Positions 1-7,723 of a DNA stretch of 64,000 bases are shown one piece after another. Source of the DNA: Aphanothece cf. minutissima CCALA 015 (GTDB taxonomy: Bacteria; Cyanobacteriota; Cyanobacteriia; PCC-6307; Cyanobiaceae); assembly GCA_003003925.1 (NCBI GenBank), contig PVWP01000011.1, positions 37,629-101,628 of the forward strand, read 5' to 3'. The position numbers and the translations under genes were made by a program. The notes beneath the pieces are model-generated. The model was not told the origin of the DNA. It saw only the letters and a program-made list of their open reading frames with translations, and made no database searches. Each line of letters opens with the position of its first letter. The first letter of the stretch is position 1.

Positions 1-9
1 GGTGCCGGT

Positions 10-546
10 GTGCCGCTGCTGGCGGTGGCCCTCCTGGCCCTGCTCCTCTCCGGCTGCGGCAGCTGGGGCTGGGGGCGCCGCAGCGCCGGGCCGGTGGGCT
101 GGGGCAGCGCCGACCGTCAGGATCCGGCCCTAAGTGGCAACGGCCGCGTCCTGGCCAGCGTCGTGCGTCGGGACGGCCGCGACACCGTGCTGCTGCAGGA
201 GCAGCCCTCCGGGACGGTGCTGCCCCTGCGTCACCTGCAGCGGCTCCAGCCCCACCGCTCCCCGTCCCTGAGCTGGAACGGCCGCTACCTGGCCCTGCTG
301 GTTCAGGAGGGCCCGGATCGGCGGGTGGTCATCGAGGATCGGGCCACCGGGCGGCTGCATCGCCTGCCGTTGCCGGGCGGCCTGCGGCCCGACAGCCTCA
401 GCCTGGCGCCTGACGGCCGGCGCATCGCCATCGCCACCGAAGGGGACGGCCGCTCCCGGGTGCAGCTCTACGACCTCACCAGCCTGCTGGAGCCGGACCT
501 GCCCGCCGGCCTGGCGGTGCGGGGAACGCCGAGTGACGCCCCATGA
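10..546 (+). CDS. TolB-like lipoprotein (possibly 5'-truncated by window)
   Basis: The protein has 178 residues from a GTG at position 10. A hydrophobic N-terminus ends in a lipobox L-S-G-C (Cys16), so it should be lipid-anchored in the envelope. The rest carries three short blade-like repeats of the kind S-x-[DN]-G-R-x-[LI]-A (ALSGNGRVLA, LSWNGRYLA, LAPDGRRIA), typical of TolB/PD40 beta-propellers. The reading frame stays open to the window edge, so the true start may lie upstream, although the signal peptide looks complete from the GTG. Its stop overlaps the ATG of the next gene (ATGA), so the two are probably translated together. It has fewer blades than a full six-bladed propeller, and its binding partner is unknown. 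Confidence 0.75.
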   Translation: MPLLAVALLALLLSGCGSWGWGRRSAGPVGWGSADRQDPALSGNGRVLASVVRRDGRDTVLLQEQPSGTVLPLRHLQRLQPHRSPSLSWNGRYLALLVQEGPDRRVVIEDRATGRLHRLPLPGGLRPDSLSLAPDGRRIAIATEGDGRSRVQLYDLTSLLEPDLPAGLAVRGTPSDAP

Positions 547-1040
547 ACACGTGGGCCGGCAGGCTGATCCGAGCGGCGGCGGTGGCGGCCCTGCCGCCGC
601 TGCTGGCGGGCTGCCTGGGTCCGCTGCCCCAGCCGCTGGTGGGGCTCAACCAGCGCCTTGAGGCCGCCGGCCCCGCCCGGGCCCCCTCCCTGGCGGGCGA
701 CTGGCTGGCCCTGATCGTCAGCCAGGGCGGCCGCGACCGGGTGCAGCTGGTGGACCTGCAGCGCCGGCAGCCGGTGCCGCTGCCGGGCCTGGAGCGCCCC
801 GACGCCCAGCCCCTGAGCGTGGCGGTGGATGGCCGCGGTGAGCGGCTGGCCCTGGTGCGCCAGCTGGAAGGGCGCACGGAGCTGGTGCTCTACCGCCGCA
901 ACCTGATGGCCCTGCAGCCGGTGCCGTTGCAGCCGCCGGGGGTGCCGCGCAAGGTGGCTCTGCGGACCGATGGCCGCGAGCTGGCGGTGGAGGTGAGCCG
1001 CCAGGGCCAGTGGCAGGTGGACCTGATCGCCGTGCCCTGA
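543..1040 (+). CDS. TolB-like lipoprotein, second of a pair
   Basis: A 165-residue protein with a signal peptide and lipobox L-A-G-C (Cys24), so a predicted lipoprotein. Repeats such as VAVDGRGERLALV and LRTDGRELAVEV resemble TolB/PD40 propeller blades. It is similar in size and layout to the gene before it and overlaps it by four bases (ATGA), which suggests a duplicated or co-functioning pair. The short length means only a partial propeller on its own; pairing with the neighbour to complete a propeller is speculation. No catalytic residues are apparent. Its stop codon lies in a palindrome shared with the convergent hli gene. Confidence 0.75.
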   Translation: MNTWAGRLIRAAAVAALPPLLAGCLGPLPQPLVGLNQRLEAAGPARAPSLAGDWLALIVSQGGRDRVQLVDLQRRQPVPLPGLERPDAQPLSVAVDGRGERLALVRQLEGRTELVLYRRNLMALQPVPLQPPGVPRKVALRTDGRELAVEVSRQGQWQVDLIAVP

Positions 1041-1049
1041 TCAGGGCAC
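1032..1049. terminator. palindrome spanning two convergent stop codons
   Basis: A perfect 18-base palindrome (GTGCCCTGA followed by its reverse complement) sits exactly on the junction. The + gene stops at 1038-1040 and the - gene stops at 1041-1043. As RNA it could fold into a 7-bp stem with a 4-base loop on either strand. There is no T-run, so termination in either direction is only an inference. Confidence 0.4.
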
Positions 1050-1259
1050 CAGGCCGGCCCAGTGGAGGAAGGTGTCGTGGCTGAGGGCCTCGATCAGCAG
1101 CACGGCGGCGAAGCCGAGCATGGCGAAACGGCCATTGACCCGCTCGGCGTAGCTGCTCCAGCCGAAGGCGGGCACCTCGGAGGTGGTGGCGCTGGTGGCC
1201 GGGGGTGTGGCGGCCGCCGGCGGGGCGTCGGCTGATGGGGTGGCGGAAGGGTCGCTCAT
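1041..1259 (-). CDS. hli: high-light-inducible protein (Hli/Scp, one-helix CAB-like)
   Basis: A 72-residue protein with an Ala/Pro/Thr-rich N-terminus of about 30 residues. It is followed by the chlorophyll-binding one-helix core FGWSSYAERVNGRFAMLGF, which carries the E-R-x-N-G-R-x-A-M-x-G-F signature of Hli proteins, and a single membrane helix. Family members sit in thylakoids, bind chlorophyll and carotenoid, and protect photosystems during stress. I chose the ATG at 1259 (MSDPSA), four bases after the stop of the upstream ABC transporter gene; an earlier in-frame start at 1280 would overlap that gene. The close spacing suggests co-transcription with the transporter. Confidence 0.9.
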   Translation of the reverse strand: MSDPSATPSADAPPAAATPPATSATTSEVPAFGWSSYAERVNGRFAMLGFAAVLLIEALSHDTFLHWAGLVP

Positions 1260-1263
1260 CGGG

Positions 1264-3285
1264 TCAGTCCTCGCGGCCAAAGGTATAGCCGGCCGCCGGA
1301 AGCAGGCGCCAGCCGGCGTTGCCGTCGAGCTCGAGCACCGTGTCGTGGTACGCGGTGAGGGTGGGCCGGTGACCGACGCTCACGAAGGCCATCTCCCGCT
1401 GCACCAGCAGTTCGTAGAGCGCCTTCTCCGTGGCCACATCGAGGGCGCTGGTGGCCTCGTCGAGCACCACGAAGCGGGGCGAGTTGAGCAGCAGCCGGGC
1501 GAAGGCCAGGCGCTGCTGCTCGCCGAGGGAGAGCAGCCGGGGCCAGTCCTGCTTGATGTCCAGGTCGGGGTAGCGGTGCACCAGCTCGGGCAGGCGCACC
1601 TCTTCGAGCACATGGCGCAGCTGCTCGTCGCTGAAGCGGTCGGTGGGCTGGGGATAGCAGAGCTGCTCCCGCAGGCTGCCCAGCAGCATGTAGGGCTTCT
1701 GGGGGATGAACATCAGCTCCCCCACCGGCGGCCGCTGGACGTTGCCGGCGGACGGCGGCCAGAGGCCGCTCACCAGCCGCAGGAAGGAGGTCTTGCCGCA
1801 GCCCGACGGGCCCACCACCAGCAGCCGCTGGTTGGCGGTCACCTCCAGGCTGAGGTCGCGCACCAGCAGGCGGTTGGTGCGGGGCGGCACCAGATCCACG
1901 TGGCTCACCAGGATCGATTCGGGGCGCACGGCGCCGGCCCCGGCCCCCATGGCACCACCGGCGGAGGCCTGCTCGGCGGCCACGAACTCGGCCATGTCGG
2001 CACTGATCGACTCCACCTTGCCCTGGAAACCCTCCAGGCGGCTGATGGAGGCGGAGAAGGCGGCCAGCCGGTCGATGTTGTTGACGATGTAGCTGACCGA
2101 GAACAGCACCTGGGAGAAGGCGATGCTGGCCTGGCCGAAGACACCGAAATCCACCTCCTTGGCGAAGTAGATCGGCGCGATCACCAGCCAGGGCAGAAAA
2201 CGGGAGAAGTAGTCGTAGGAGCGCTGGATGACGCTGATCAGCGCCTCCCAGATGATCAGCCGGTTGTAGTTGACGATCACCCCCTCAAGCCGCCGTTCCC
2301 CCTCCTTCTGCTCCTGGCGCTCACCCCGGTAGAAGGCGATCGATTCGGCGTTGTCGCGGATGTGGACCAGGCCGTAGCGGAAATCGGCCTCTAGCTTCAG
2401 CTGCTGGTAGTTGAGGTTCACCAGCTTGCGGCTGGCGAACACGATCAGGGCGGTGCCGCCCACCGAATAGGCCAGCAGCCAGAGGGCCAGGGTCTGGTTG
2501 ATGCTCCAGAGAACGATGATGAAGCTGAAGAAGGTGAGCAGGGCGGAGATGATCTCGACCGTCACGCTCAGGCTGGTGGCGGTGAAGCTGGCCGCATCCT
2601 GGGAGATCCGCTGGTCCGGGTTGTCGATCTCCTCAACGGCCTCGTCGTTGGGATTGAGGACGTAGTAGGCCCGGTTGGTGAGATAGCGGCCCAGCATGCG
2701 GCCGCTGAGCCACTCCCGCCACAGCAGACCGAGCTTGGGAATCAGGTAGCTCTGGATGGCGCGGATCGGCAGGGCCAGCACCAGGCAGAAGGCGTAGATC
2801 GCGACGATCTTCCAGAACTCCTCCGCCTTGTACGCCACCAGGGCGTTCTCGATGTTCCGGGCGATGAAGCTGATGCCGACGTTGATGCCGTTGATCACCA
2901 GGATCAGCAGGGCGATGACGCCGAGCAGCAGCCAGGGCAGCCAGCGCCCCTGGCGCAGCTTGGCCCGCAGGCTGATGAAGGCGCCCACACCGGCGGCGAA
3001 CAGCACCATGATCACGATGCCGATCGGCCCGCTCCAGACCGCCGCCACCTGCTCGGGCACGCCGGGCAGGAAGCGGTTGCGCAGCTCGGGGATCCAGGCC
3101 CCGGCCGCCGCCACCACGCCGGTGAGCAGCAGCAGGGTGAAGCCCACCACCACCGCCAGCAGGGCCACCACAAGAAGAAGAAACTGGCCGCTGCCTCCAC
3201 CGCCTTCGTCGAGGGGCAGGAAGTAGGGCTGGGCCAGGCGCTGCAGCTTGCCCAGCTGCTCGCGAAGGGCCTTCAGGGGGGACAT
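1264..3285 (-). CDS. ABC transporter, fused permease/ATPase of SbmA/ABCD type
   Basis: A 673-residue half-transporter. Residues 1-390 hold several membrane helices of the SbmA/BacA-like ABC_membrane_2 fold, including the conserved stretch with NPDQRISQDA. The C-terminal 200 residues are a nucleotide-binding domain with Walker A GPSGCGKTS, signature LSLGEQQRLAFAR, Walker B FVVLDEATSALD and a following switch histidine (VGHRP). Relatives include YddA and the peroxisomal ABCD importers; the cyanobacterial substrate is not known. It probably works as a homodimer in the plasma or thylakoid membrane. The hli gene follows four bases after its stop, hinting at a photoprotection or pigment/lipid context, but that is inference. 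Confidence 0.88.
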   Translation of the reverse strand: MSPLKALREQLGKLQRLAQPYFLPLDEGGGGSGQFLLLVVALLAVVVGFTLLLLTGVVAAAGAWIPELRNRFLPGVPEQVAAVWSGPIGIVIMVLFAAGVGAFISLRAKLRQGRWLPWLLLGVIALLILVINGINVGISFIARNIENALVAYKAEEFWKIVAIYAFCLVLALPIRAIQSYLIPKLGLLWREWLSGRMLGRYLTNRAYYVLNPNDEAVEEIDNPDQRISQDAASFTATSLSVTVEIISALLTFFSFIIVLWSINQTLALWLLAYSVGGTALIVFASRKLVNLNYQQLKLEADFRYGLVHIRDNAESIAFYRGERQEQKEGERRLEGVIVNYNRLIIWEALISVIQRSYDYFSRFLPWLVIAPIYFAKEVDFGVFGQASIAFSQVLFSVSYIVNNIDRLAAFSASISRLEGFQGKVESISADMAEFVAAEQASAGGAMGAGAGAVRPESILVSHVDLVPPRTNRLLVRDLSLEVTANQRLLVVGPSGCGKTSFLRLVSGLWPPSAGNVQRPPVGELMFIPQKPYMLLGSLREQLCYPQPTDRFSDEQLRHVLEEVRLPELVHRYPDLDIKQDWPRLLSLGEQQRLAFARLLLNSPRFVVLDEATSALDVATEKALYELLVQREMAFVSVGHRPTLTAYHDTVLELDGNAGWRLLPAAGYTFGRED

Positions 3286-3355
3286 GGGCGTGGGCGGATC
3301 GCGCCATTCTCCCTGCCGGCCCCACCCGGCCGGGGCCGCGGTGTGCAGCCGGTGA

Positions 3356-3700
3356 TCAGCCCGGTGGCCAGGCCAGCGGGCGGCCGCCGATCACGTGCAG
3401 ATGCAGGTGGAACACGGTCTGGCCGGCCTCGGCGCCGCTGTTGATCACCGTGCGCCAGCTCTCGAGCCCCTCCAGCCGGGCCACCTTCGCGGCCACCAGC
3501 AACAGGTGGCCCAGCAGGGCCTGGTGCTCGGCGGTGGCCTCCCCCAGCTGGGGGATCGGCTCGCGGGGAATCACCAGCACATGCACCGGGGCCTGGGGAT
3601 TCACATCCCGGAAGGCCAGGCAGAGGTCGTCGGCATAGACCTCCTGACAGGAAATCTCGCCCCGCAGGATGCGGCCGAAGATGGTGTCGCTGCTGGCCAT
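3356..3700 (-). CDS. HIT family protein (HinT-like nucleotide hydrolase)
   Basis: A 114-residue protein spanning a complete HIT domain. It starts MASSDTIFGRILRGEI, contains the typical HVLVIPREPI strand and ends with the catalytic histidine triad HLHLHVIGG. HIT proteins of this branch hydrolyse purine nucleoside phosphoramidates such as AMP-lysine in the cytosol. I chose the ATG at 3700 because it matches the usual family N-terminus; the open frame extends much further upstream but only as an antisense shadow of comM. It is divergent from comM. Confidence 0.93.
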   Translation of the reverse strand: MASSDTIFGRILRGEISCQEVYADDLCLAFRDVNPQAPVHVLVIPREPIPQLGEATAEHQALLGHLLLVAAKVARLEGLESWRTVINSGAEAGQTVFHLHLHVIGGRPLAWPPG

Positions 3701-3757
3701 GGCACGCCGGGGAGTGGTCGGGAGGTGGCACTGAACGGGCAGTGAGCTCCCCGGGTG

Positions 3758-5296
3758 ATGTTGGCACGGTGCAGCAGCGGGGCCCTGCGGGGCTTCGAGG
3801 CCCTGCCGGTGACGGTGGAGGTGGACATCGCCCCGGGGTTGCCGGGGCTGCGGGTGGTGGGCCTGGCGGATGCGGCGGCCCAGGAGTCCCGGGAGCGGGT
3901 GCGGGGGGCGCTGCGCAACGCCGGCCTGCGGGTGCCCCTCACCCGGGTGGTGGTGAACCTGGCCCCCGCCGACCTGCCCAAGGCGGGTCCCGGCTTCGAT
4001 CTGCCCATCGCCCTGGGGCTGCTGGTGGCCAGCCAGCAGCTGGCCGCGGCCCAGGTGGAGGGCCTCTGGAGCGCCGGCGAGCTGGGCCTCGACGGCCGGC
4101 TGCGGCCGATCCGGGGGGTGCTGGCCCTGGCCCTGGCGGCGCGGCGGCAGGGGGCCCGGGCCCTGGTGGTCCCGGCGGCCAACGCCACAGAGGCCGCCCT
4201 GGTGGAGGGGCTGCCCGTCTGGGGGGCCGAGCACCTGGGGGAGGTGGTGACCCTGCTGCAGGATCCGGGGCGCGCCGCGATGCCTGCCGCGGCGGTCCTG
4301 CCGGAACCGCCGCCGGCCGCTCCCGACCTGGCCGAGGTGCGGGGCCAGGCCCATGGCCGCCGGGCCCTGGAGATCGCCGCGGCCGGCGGCCACCACCTGC
4401 TGCTGGTGGGGGCGCCCGGCAGCGGCAAGACGATGCTGGCCCGGCGTCTGCCGACGCTGCTGCCCCCCCTGGCGCACCAGGAGGCCCTGGAGGTCACCCA
4501 GCTCCACTCCCTGGCCGGGCTGCTGGGGGAGGGGGCCGGTCTGCGGCGCCAGCGCCCCTTCCGCAGCCCCCACCACGGCTGCTCCGCCGCCGCCCTGATC
4601 GGTGGCGGCGCCGTGCCCCGGCCGGGGGAACTGAGCCTGGCCCACCACGGTGTGCTGTTTCTTGATGAGCTGGCGGAGTTCCGCCGTGAGGTGCTCGACC
4701 AGCTGCGCCAGCCCCTGGAGGAGGGCGAGCTGTGGATCAGCCGCGCCCGGCAGCGCTGCCGCTTCCCCAGCCGCGTGCTGCTGGTGGCGGCCACCAACCC
4801 CTGTCCCTGCGGCTGGTACGGCGACCCCAGCCAGAGCTGCCGCTGCGGTGAGGCGCAGCGGCGCCGTCACTGGGGGCGTCTCTCGGGGCCCCTGCTCGAC
4901 CGGATCGACCTGCAGGTGGTGATGCGCCGCCCCGAGGCCCGGGAACTGGGCGGGGCCTATCGCGGGGGGCACGAGGCGGCGCTGCCCGCGGGGGAGTCGA
5001 GCGCGGTGGTGGCCCGGCGGGTGGCGGCGGCGCGCCGTCGGATGGGCGCACGCAACCCGCAGGGGGCGGCCAACGGCCAGCTGGATGGGCCGTCCTTGGC
5101 GGCGGTGGTGGATCCGGCGCCGGAGGCCCTGGCGCTGTGGGAGCGCGCCATCAGCCAGCGGCGCCTCTCTGCCCGGGCGGCGGAGCGGGTGCTGCGGGTG
5201 GCCCGCACCATCGCCGATCTGGCCGGCGAGGAGCCGGTGACGTGCCCGGCCATCGCCGAAGCCCTGAGCTACCGCTCCTTCGACAGGATCGACTGA
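3758..5296 (+). CDS. comM: YifB/ComM family AAA+ ATPase (Mg-chelatase-like)
   Basis: 512 residues from ATG 3758; a GTG directly before it (3755) is an equally possible start. The N-terminal ChlI-fold/Lon-S5-like domain (about 1-170) precedes a Mg-chelatase-type AAA+ core with Walker A GAPGSGKTM, Walker B VLFLDELAEF and a cysteine cluster (CPCGWYGD...SCRC), then the C-terminal YifB helical domain. ComM proteins are hexameric helicases that promote branch migration when transformed single-stranded DNA recombines into the chromosome. The length matches the family (about 500). It stands alone here, without other competence genes. Confidence 0.93.
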   Translation: MLARCSSGALRGFEALPVTVEVDIAPGLPGLRVVGLADAAAQESRERVRGALRNAGLRVPLTRVVVNLAPADLPKAGPGFDLPIALGLLVASQQLAAAQVEGLWSAGELGLDGRLRPIRGVLALALAARRQGARALVVPAANATEAALVEGLPVWGAEHLGEVVTLLQDPGRAAMPAAAVLPEPPPAAPDLAEVRGQAHGRRALEIAAAGGHHLLLVGAPGSGKTMLARRLPTLLPPLAHQEALEVTQLHSLAGLLGEGAGLRRQRPFRSPHHGCSAAALIGGGAVPRPGELSLAHHGVLFLDELAEFRREVLDQLRQPLEEGELWISRARQRCRFPSRVLLVAATNPCPCGWYGDPSQSCRCGEAQRRRHWGRLSGPLLDRIDLQVVMRRPEARELGGAYRGGHEAALPAGESSAVVARRVAAARRRMGARNPQGAANGQLDGPSLAAVVDPAPEALALWERAISQRRLSARAAERVLRVARTIADLAGEEPVTCPAIAEALSYRSFDRID

Positions 5297-5326
5297 GGAA
5301 GCGGATCCATGGAAGCGGAGCGGACC

Positions 5327-5467
5327 TCAGCGGCGCCGACGCCGCGGCGGGCTGTCGCTGTAGGGCTGCACCCCGATCAGGGGCGGCCGGTGCTGGGCTT
5401 CCTCAGCCGGATTGCCCCAGGCATGGTTGATGGTCTCCGCCAACCAATGGCTGAGCCGCTCAAGCAT
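5327..5467 (-). CDS. possible 46-residue protein downstream of rpsU
   Basis: The minus strand from ATG 5467 encodes 46 residues beginning MLERLSHWLAETINHAWG. It is an amphipathic helix-like N-terminus followed by PPLIGVQPYSDSPP and five arginines. It lies 140 bases downstream of rpsU, which also ends in an arginine run. No clear ribosome-binding site precedes the ATG. The motif VQPYSD and the non-random composition make me think it is real, but I cannot name a family. The surrounding 310 bases hold no other gene. Confidence 0.4.
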   Translation of the reverse strand: MLERLSHWLAETINHAWGNPAEEAQHRPPLIGVQPYSDSPPRRRRR

Positions 5468-5607
5468 GGAGGCTGACCGTGGCTGGTCTGCGGTGGAGGC
5501 GACCGGATGGCCCATGGACCCTGCTGCGATGGCTCCTCCAGCCTGGAGACGACCGGTAGCCAGGGCAACAGGTACAAGCACCTGAAGCGTCGGCTCCGAG
5601 GCGGGGC

Positions 5608-5778
5608 TCAGCGGCGACGGCGACGCTGCTGGGCCTTGCGCTTGTACTTCTCGGTGGGGGTTTCGTGGTGGCGCAGCCGCTTCAGATCGGCAAAGATGCC
5701 CGCCTTGGACACCTGGCGCTTGAAGCGGCGCAGGGCCGATTCGATGCCTTCGTTTTCGCCGACGGTGACCTGGGTCAT
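5608..5778 (-). CDS. rpsU: 30S ribosomal protein S21
   Basis: A 56-residue protein starting [20 protein letters not shown], with the S21 signature [10 protein letters not shown] and [16 protein letters not shown], ending in a run of arginines. S21 joins the platform of the 30S subunit near the anti-Shine-Dalgarno and helps initiation. The length (56) is normal for cyanobacterial S21. The gene is easily missed because of its size, and because antisense open frames cover it. ATG at 5778, stop at 5608-5610. Confidence 0.95.
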   Translation of the reverse strand: MTQVTVGENEGIESALRRFKRQVSKAGIFADLKRLRHHETPTEKYKRKAQQRRRRR

Positions 5779-5839
5779 GAAGTACTGCTGAGACGTTCGC
5801 AGCGTTGCACCCTAGCAAGCGGGGCTTCGGGGCCCCGCC

Positions 5840-6730
5840 TCAGAGCTTGGTGGCGGGGATGGCCGGTGGAGCCACGGGCTGCTGGGCGGCGGCGGGAGCC
5901 GACTCCCTGGCTGGGTCGACGGCCGTGGGCCGGGTCGTCGACGGCAGCACCCGGCGCCCCGCGGCGGCAGGCCGGCGGCTCGGGGCTGCCGCGGCAGGCG
6001 GGCTGGACGGGGCTGTCGCGGCGGGCTGGCTGAGCGGGGCCGCGGGGGCCGGCGTGCCCGTGCTGGCCGGGGCGGGTGTGCCCGTGCTGGCGGCGGGCTG
6101 GGCCGGGAGGGCGGGATTGCTCGGGGCGGGCTGGGCCGCCGTGGCCGCCGTTCCCGGCCAGCTGTCGGCATAGACGTACAGGTGGCCGAGGTTGCGGCCG
6201 CCGAACTGGCGCCGCATCAGCCGCCAGCCGGGCTCCATGTGGAGCTTGAGGAATCCGGGCGCACTGCCGCGGGTGCGGGCCACCACCATCTCAGGGCCGG
6301 CTCCGGCCCTGGTGGGGAAGGCCAGCAGCAGCATGTCGCCGCCGCTGCGGGTGACCATCAGCCGGTAGGAGGTGGCCAGGTCCTGGCCGCCCACCCGCAC
6401 CGAGTAGCCGTTGGCGTCGATGTAGCGGTTGCAGATGCCGGTGAAATCGAAGGTGGCCAGCAGGGGGTTCACCGGGGACGGCAGGCCCTCGCCCACCTCG
6501 AAACAGGGGCGCACCGGTTTGAGCTGCTCGTAGATGTTGAGCTGGGCCTTGTCGCCCCGGGTGCCGATGGGGGCCGCCACCAGCAGGAAGTTCTGCTGGT
6601 CCACCTCGGCGGCGGCGAACAGGGCGGAGGCGCGGGCCGGGGCGGGGACCGCGGTGGCCAGGGCGGTCGCCAGCACCGTCAGGGCCGCCAGGCCTGCGCG
6701 GGGAAGCACGGGGAGGGTCACGGCGTTCAT
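5840..6730 (-). CDS. DUF3747-type secreted protein with Pro/Ala-rich tail
   Basis: 296 residues from ATG 6730 (MNAVTLP). A Sec signal peptide ends near PAPARASA. Residues about 35-180 form a globular domain that begins FAAAEVDQQNFLLVAAPIG and contains FDFTGICNRYIDANGYSVRVGG, matching the cyanobacterial DUF3747 family. The last 110 residues are a low-complexity Pro/Ala/Thr tail with a tandem TGTPAPAS repeat, visible in the DNA as a repeat near 6053-6090. The protein is probably exported to the periplasm or cell wall; its function is unknown. An upstream in-frame start at 6787 would bury the signal peptide and is less likely. Confidence 0.75.
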   Translation of the reverse strand: MNAVTLPVLPRAGLAALTVLATALATAVPAPARASALFAAAEVDQQNFLLVAAPIGTRGDKAQLNIYEQLKPVRPCFEVGEGLPSPVNPLLATFDFTGICNRYIDANGYSVRVGGQDLATSYRLMVTRSGGDMLLLAFPTRAGAGPEMVVARTRGSAPGFLKLHMEPGWRLMRRQFGGRNLGHLYVYADSWPGTAATAAQPAPSNPALPAQPAASTGTPAPASTGTPAPAAPLSQPAATAPSSPPAAAAPSRRPAAAGRRVLPSTTRPTAVDPARESAPAAAQQPVAPPAIPATKL

Positions 6731-6792
6731 CGAAGCGGCCTGAATCGTATGAACGGCAACCACCGGAATCCAGCCCGTGTGTCCCAATCGGG

Positions 6793-6814
6793 CGGCCGGT
6801 TGTCGGGCCGGCCG
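6793..6814. repeat. GC-rich inverted repeat between two minus-strand genes
   Basis: CGGCCGG, an 8-base spacer, then CCGGCCG form a perfect 7-bp stem. It lies 49 bases after the stop of the small membrane protein gene and 63 bases before the DUF3747 start. It could end transcription or stabilise RNA, but no T-run follows on the minus strand. Confidence 0.3.
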
Positions 6815-6862
6815 AGGGGTCGCGGCGTGATCGCAGCGGGACCGCCGCGGGCTCAGGCTGGC

Positions 6863-7060
6863 TCAGGCGGGCTTGTTGATGCGGATCGCCACCAGCAGCG
6901 CCAGCACCGTGCCCGGCAGGCTGCCGGCCAGGATCCAGCGGGTGGCCTGGACGCCCAGGTCGGGGTCGCCGTAGGAGAGCTCGAAGATCGATCCGGTGGC
7001 GGCGATGCCGAGCAGGCAGGCCAGGCCCAGGAAGAGGCCGGCCAGGGGTTTCATCGGCAT
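6863..7060 (-). CDS. small two-helix membrane protein
   Basis: A 65-residue protein, MPMKPLAGLFLGLACLLGI at the N-terminus, with two predicted membrane helices (about 5-22 and 40-58) joined by a short acidic loop (LSYGDPDLG). It ends in INKPA. It follows def by five bases, so the two are likely co-transcribed. The hydrophobic pattern, good codon use and tight spacing support a real gene. I do not recognise the family. The start could also be the second Met (7054). Confidence 0.65.
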   Translation of the reverse strand: MPMKPLAGLFLGLACLLGIAATGSIFELSYGDPDLGVQATRWILAGSLPGTVLALLVAIRINKPA

Positions 7061-7065
7061 GGCAA

Positions 7066-7650
7066 TCAGCGGATCGACTGGACGTCGGAGCGGCGGAAGC
7101 CCTGCTGCTGCAGGCCCTCGTTGAGGCTGAGCTCGTCGGTGACCCGATCGACGAACAGCACGCCCTGGAGATGGTCCATCTCGTGCTGGATGCAGCGGGC
7201 CAGCAGGCCGTCGGCCTTGAGGCGGCGCGGGCGACCCGTCTCGTCGCGGTAGGTGACCTCCACCACCGAGGGACGCACCACATCGAGGTAGACCCCGGGG
7301 ATGCTGAGGCAGCCCTCCTCGTAGGTGTTGAAGGAGGCCCCGGCGGCGGTGATCTCCGGGTTGATCAGCACCAGCGGCGGGGTGGCGGCCTCCTCCAGGT
7401 CGAGGTCGATCACCAGGAGCTGGCGATGCACCCCCACCTGGGGGGCCGCCAGGCCGATGCCCTTGGCGGTGTACATGCTGCGCAGCATGTCGCGGGCCAG
7501 ATCACGGACCGAGGCATCCACCTTGCTGATCCGGCGGGCCGGGGCCCGCAGCTCTTTCGAGCCCAGCTTGTGGATCTCCAGGGGTGGCCGCTCCACCGGC
7601 ACCTTCGGCACCAGCACGGAGTTGCCGCCCTGTTCGGCGGACCGTGCCAT
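7066..7650 (-). CDS. def: peptide deformylase
   Basis: 194 residues from ATG 7650. It has all three deformylase motifs in order: GIGLAAPQVG, EEGCLSIPG and QHEMDHLQGVLF, supplying the metal ligands Cys and two His and the catalytic Glu. The enzyme removes the N-formyl group from nascent proteins in the cytosol. A TTG seven codons upstream (7671) is a possible earlier start; I prefer the ATG. The S9 peptidase gene is divergent, leaving a short shared upstream region. Confidence 0.96.
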   Translation of the reverse strand: MARSAEQGGNSVLVPKVPVERPPLEIHKLGSKELRAPARRISKVDASVRDLARDMLRSMYTAKGIGLAAPQVGVHRQLLVIDLDLEEAATPPLVLINPEITAAGASFNTYEEGCLSIPGVYLDVVRPSVVEVTYRDETGRPRRLKADGLLARCIQHEMDHLQGVLFVDRVTDELSLNEGLQQQGFRRSDVQSIR

Positions 7651-7723
7651 CTGGGCGAAGCTGCGCGCCAAGTCGTCACCTGAAACGATGGGGAGATTCT
7701 AGAAGCAGCCTGCGGAGGACTCG

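Noticed and set aside
1183-2394. A 403-codon + frame across the ABC transporter gene.
   Set aside because: Antisense shadow, His/Gln/Gly-rich, no motif; the minus-strand ABC motifs are unmistakable.
1264-3285. The ABC transporter as the type I exporter of the giant protein.
   Set aside because: Its membrane part is of the SbmA/ABCD type, it lies 8 kb away next to hli, and there is no membrane-fusion (HlyD-like) partner.
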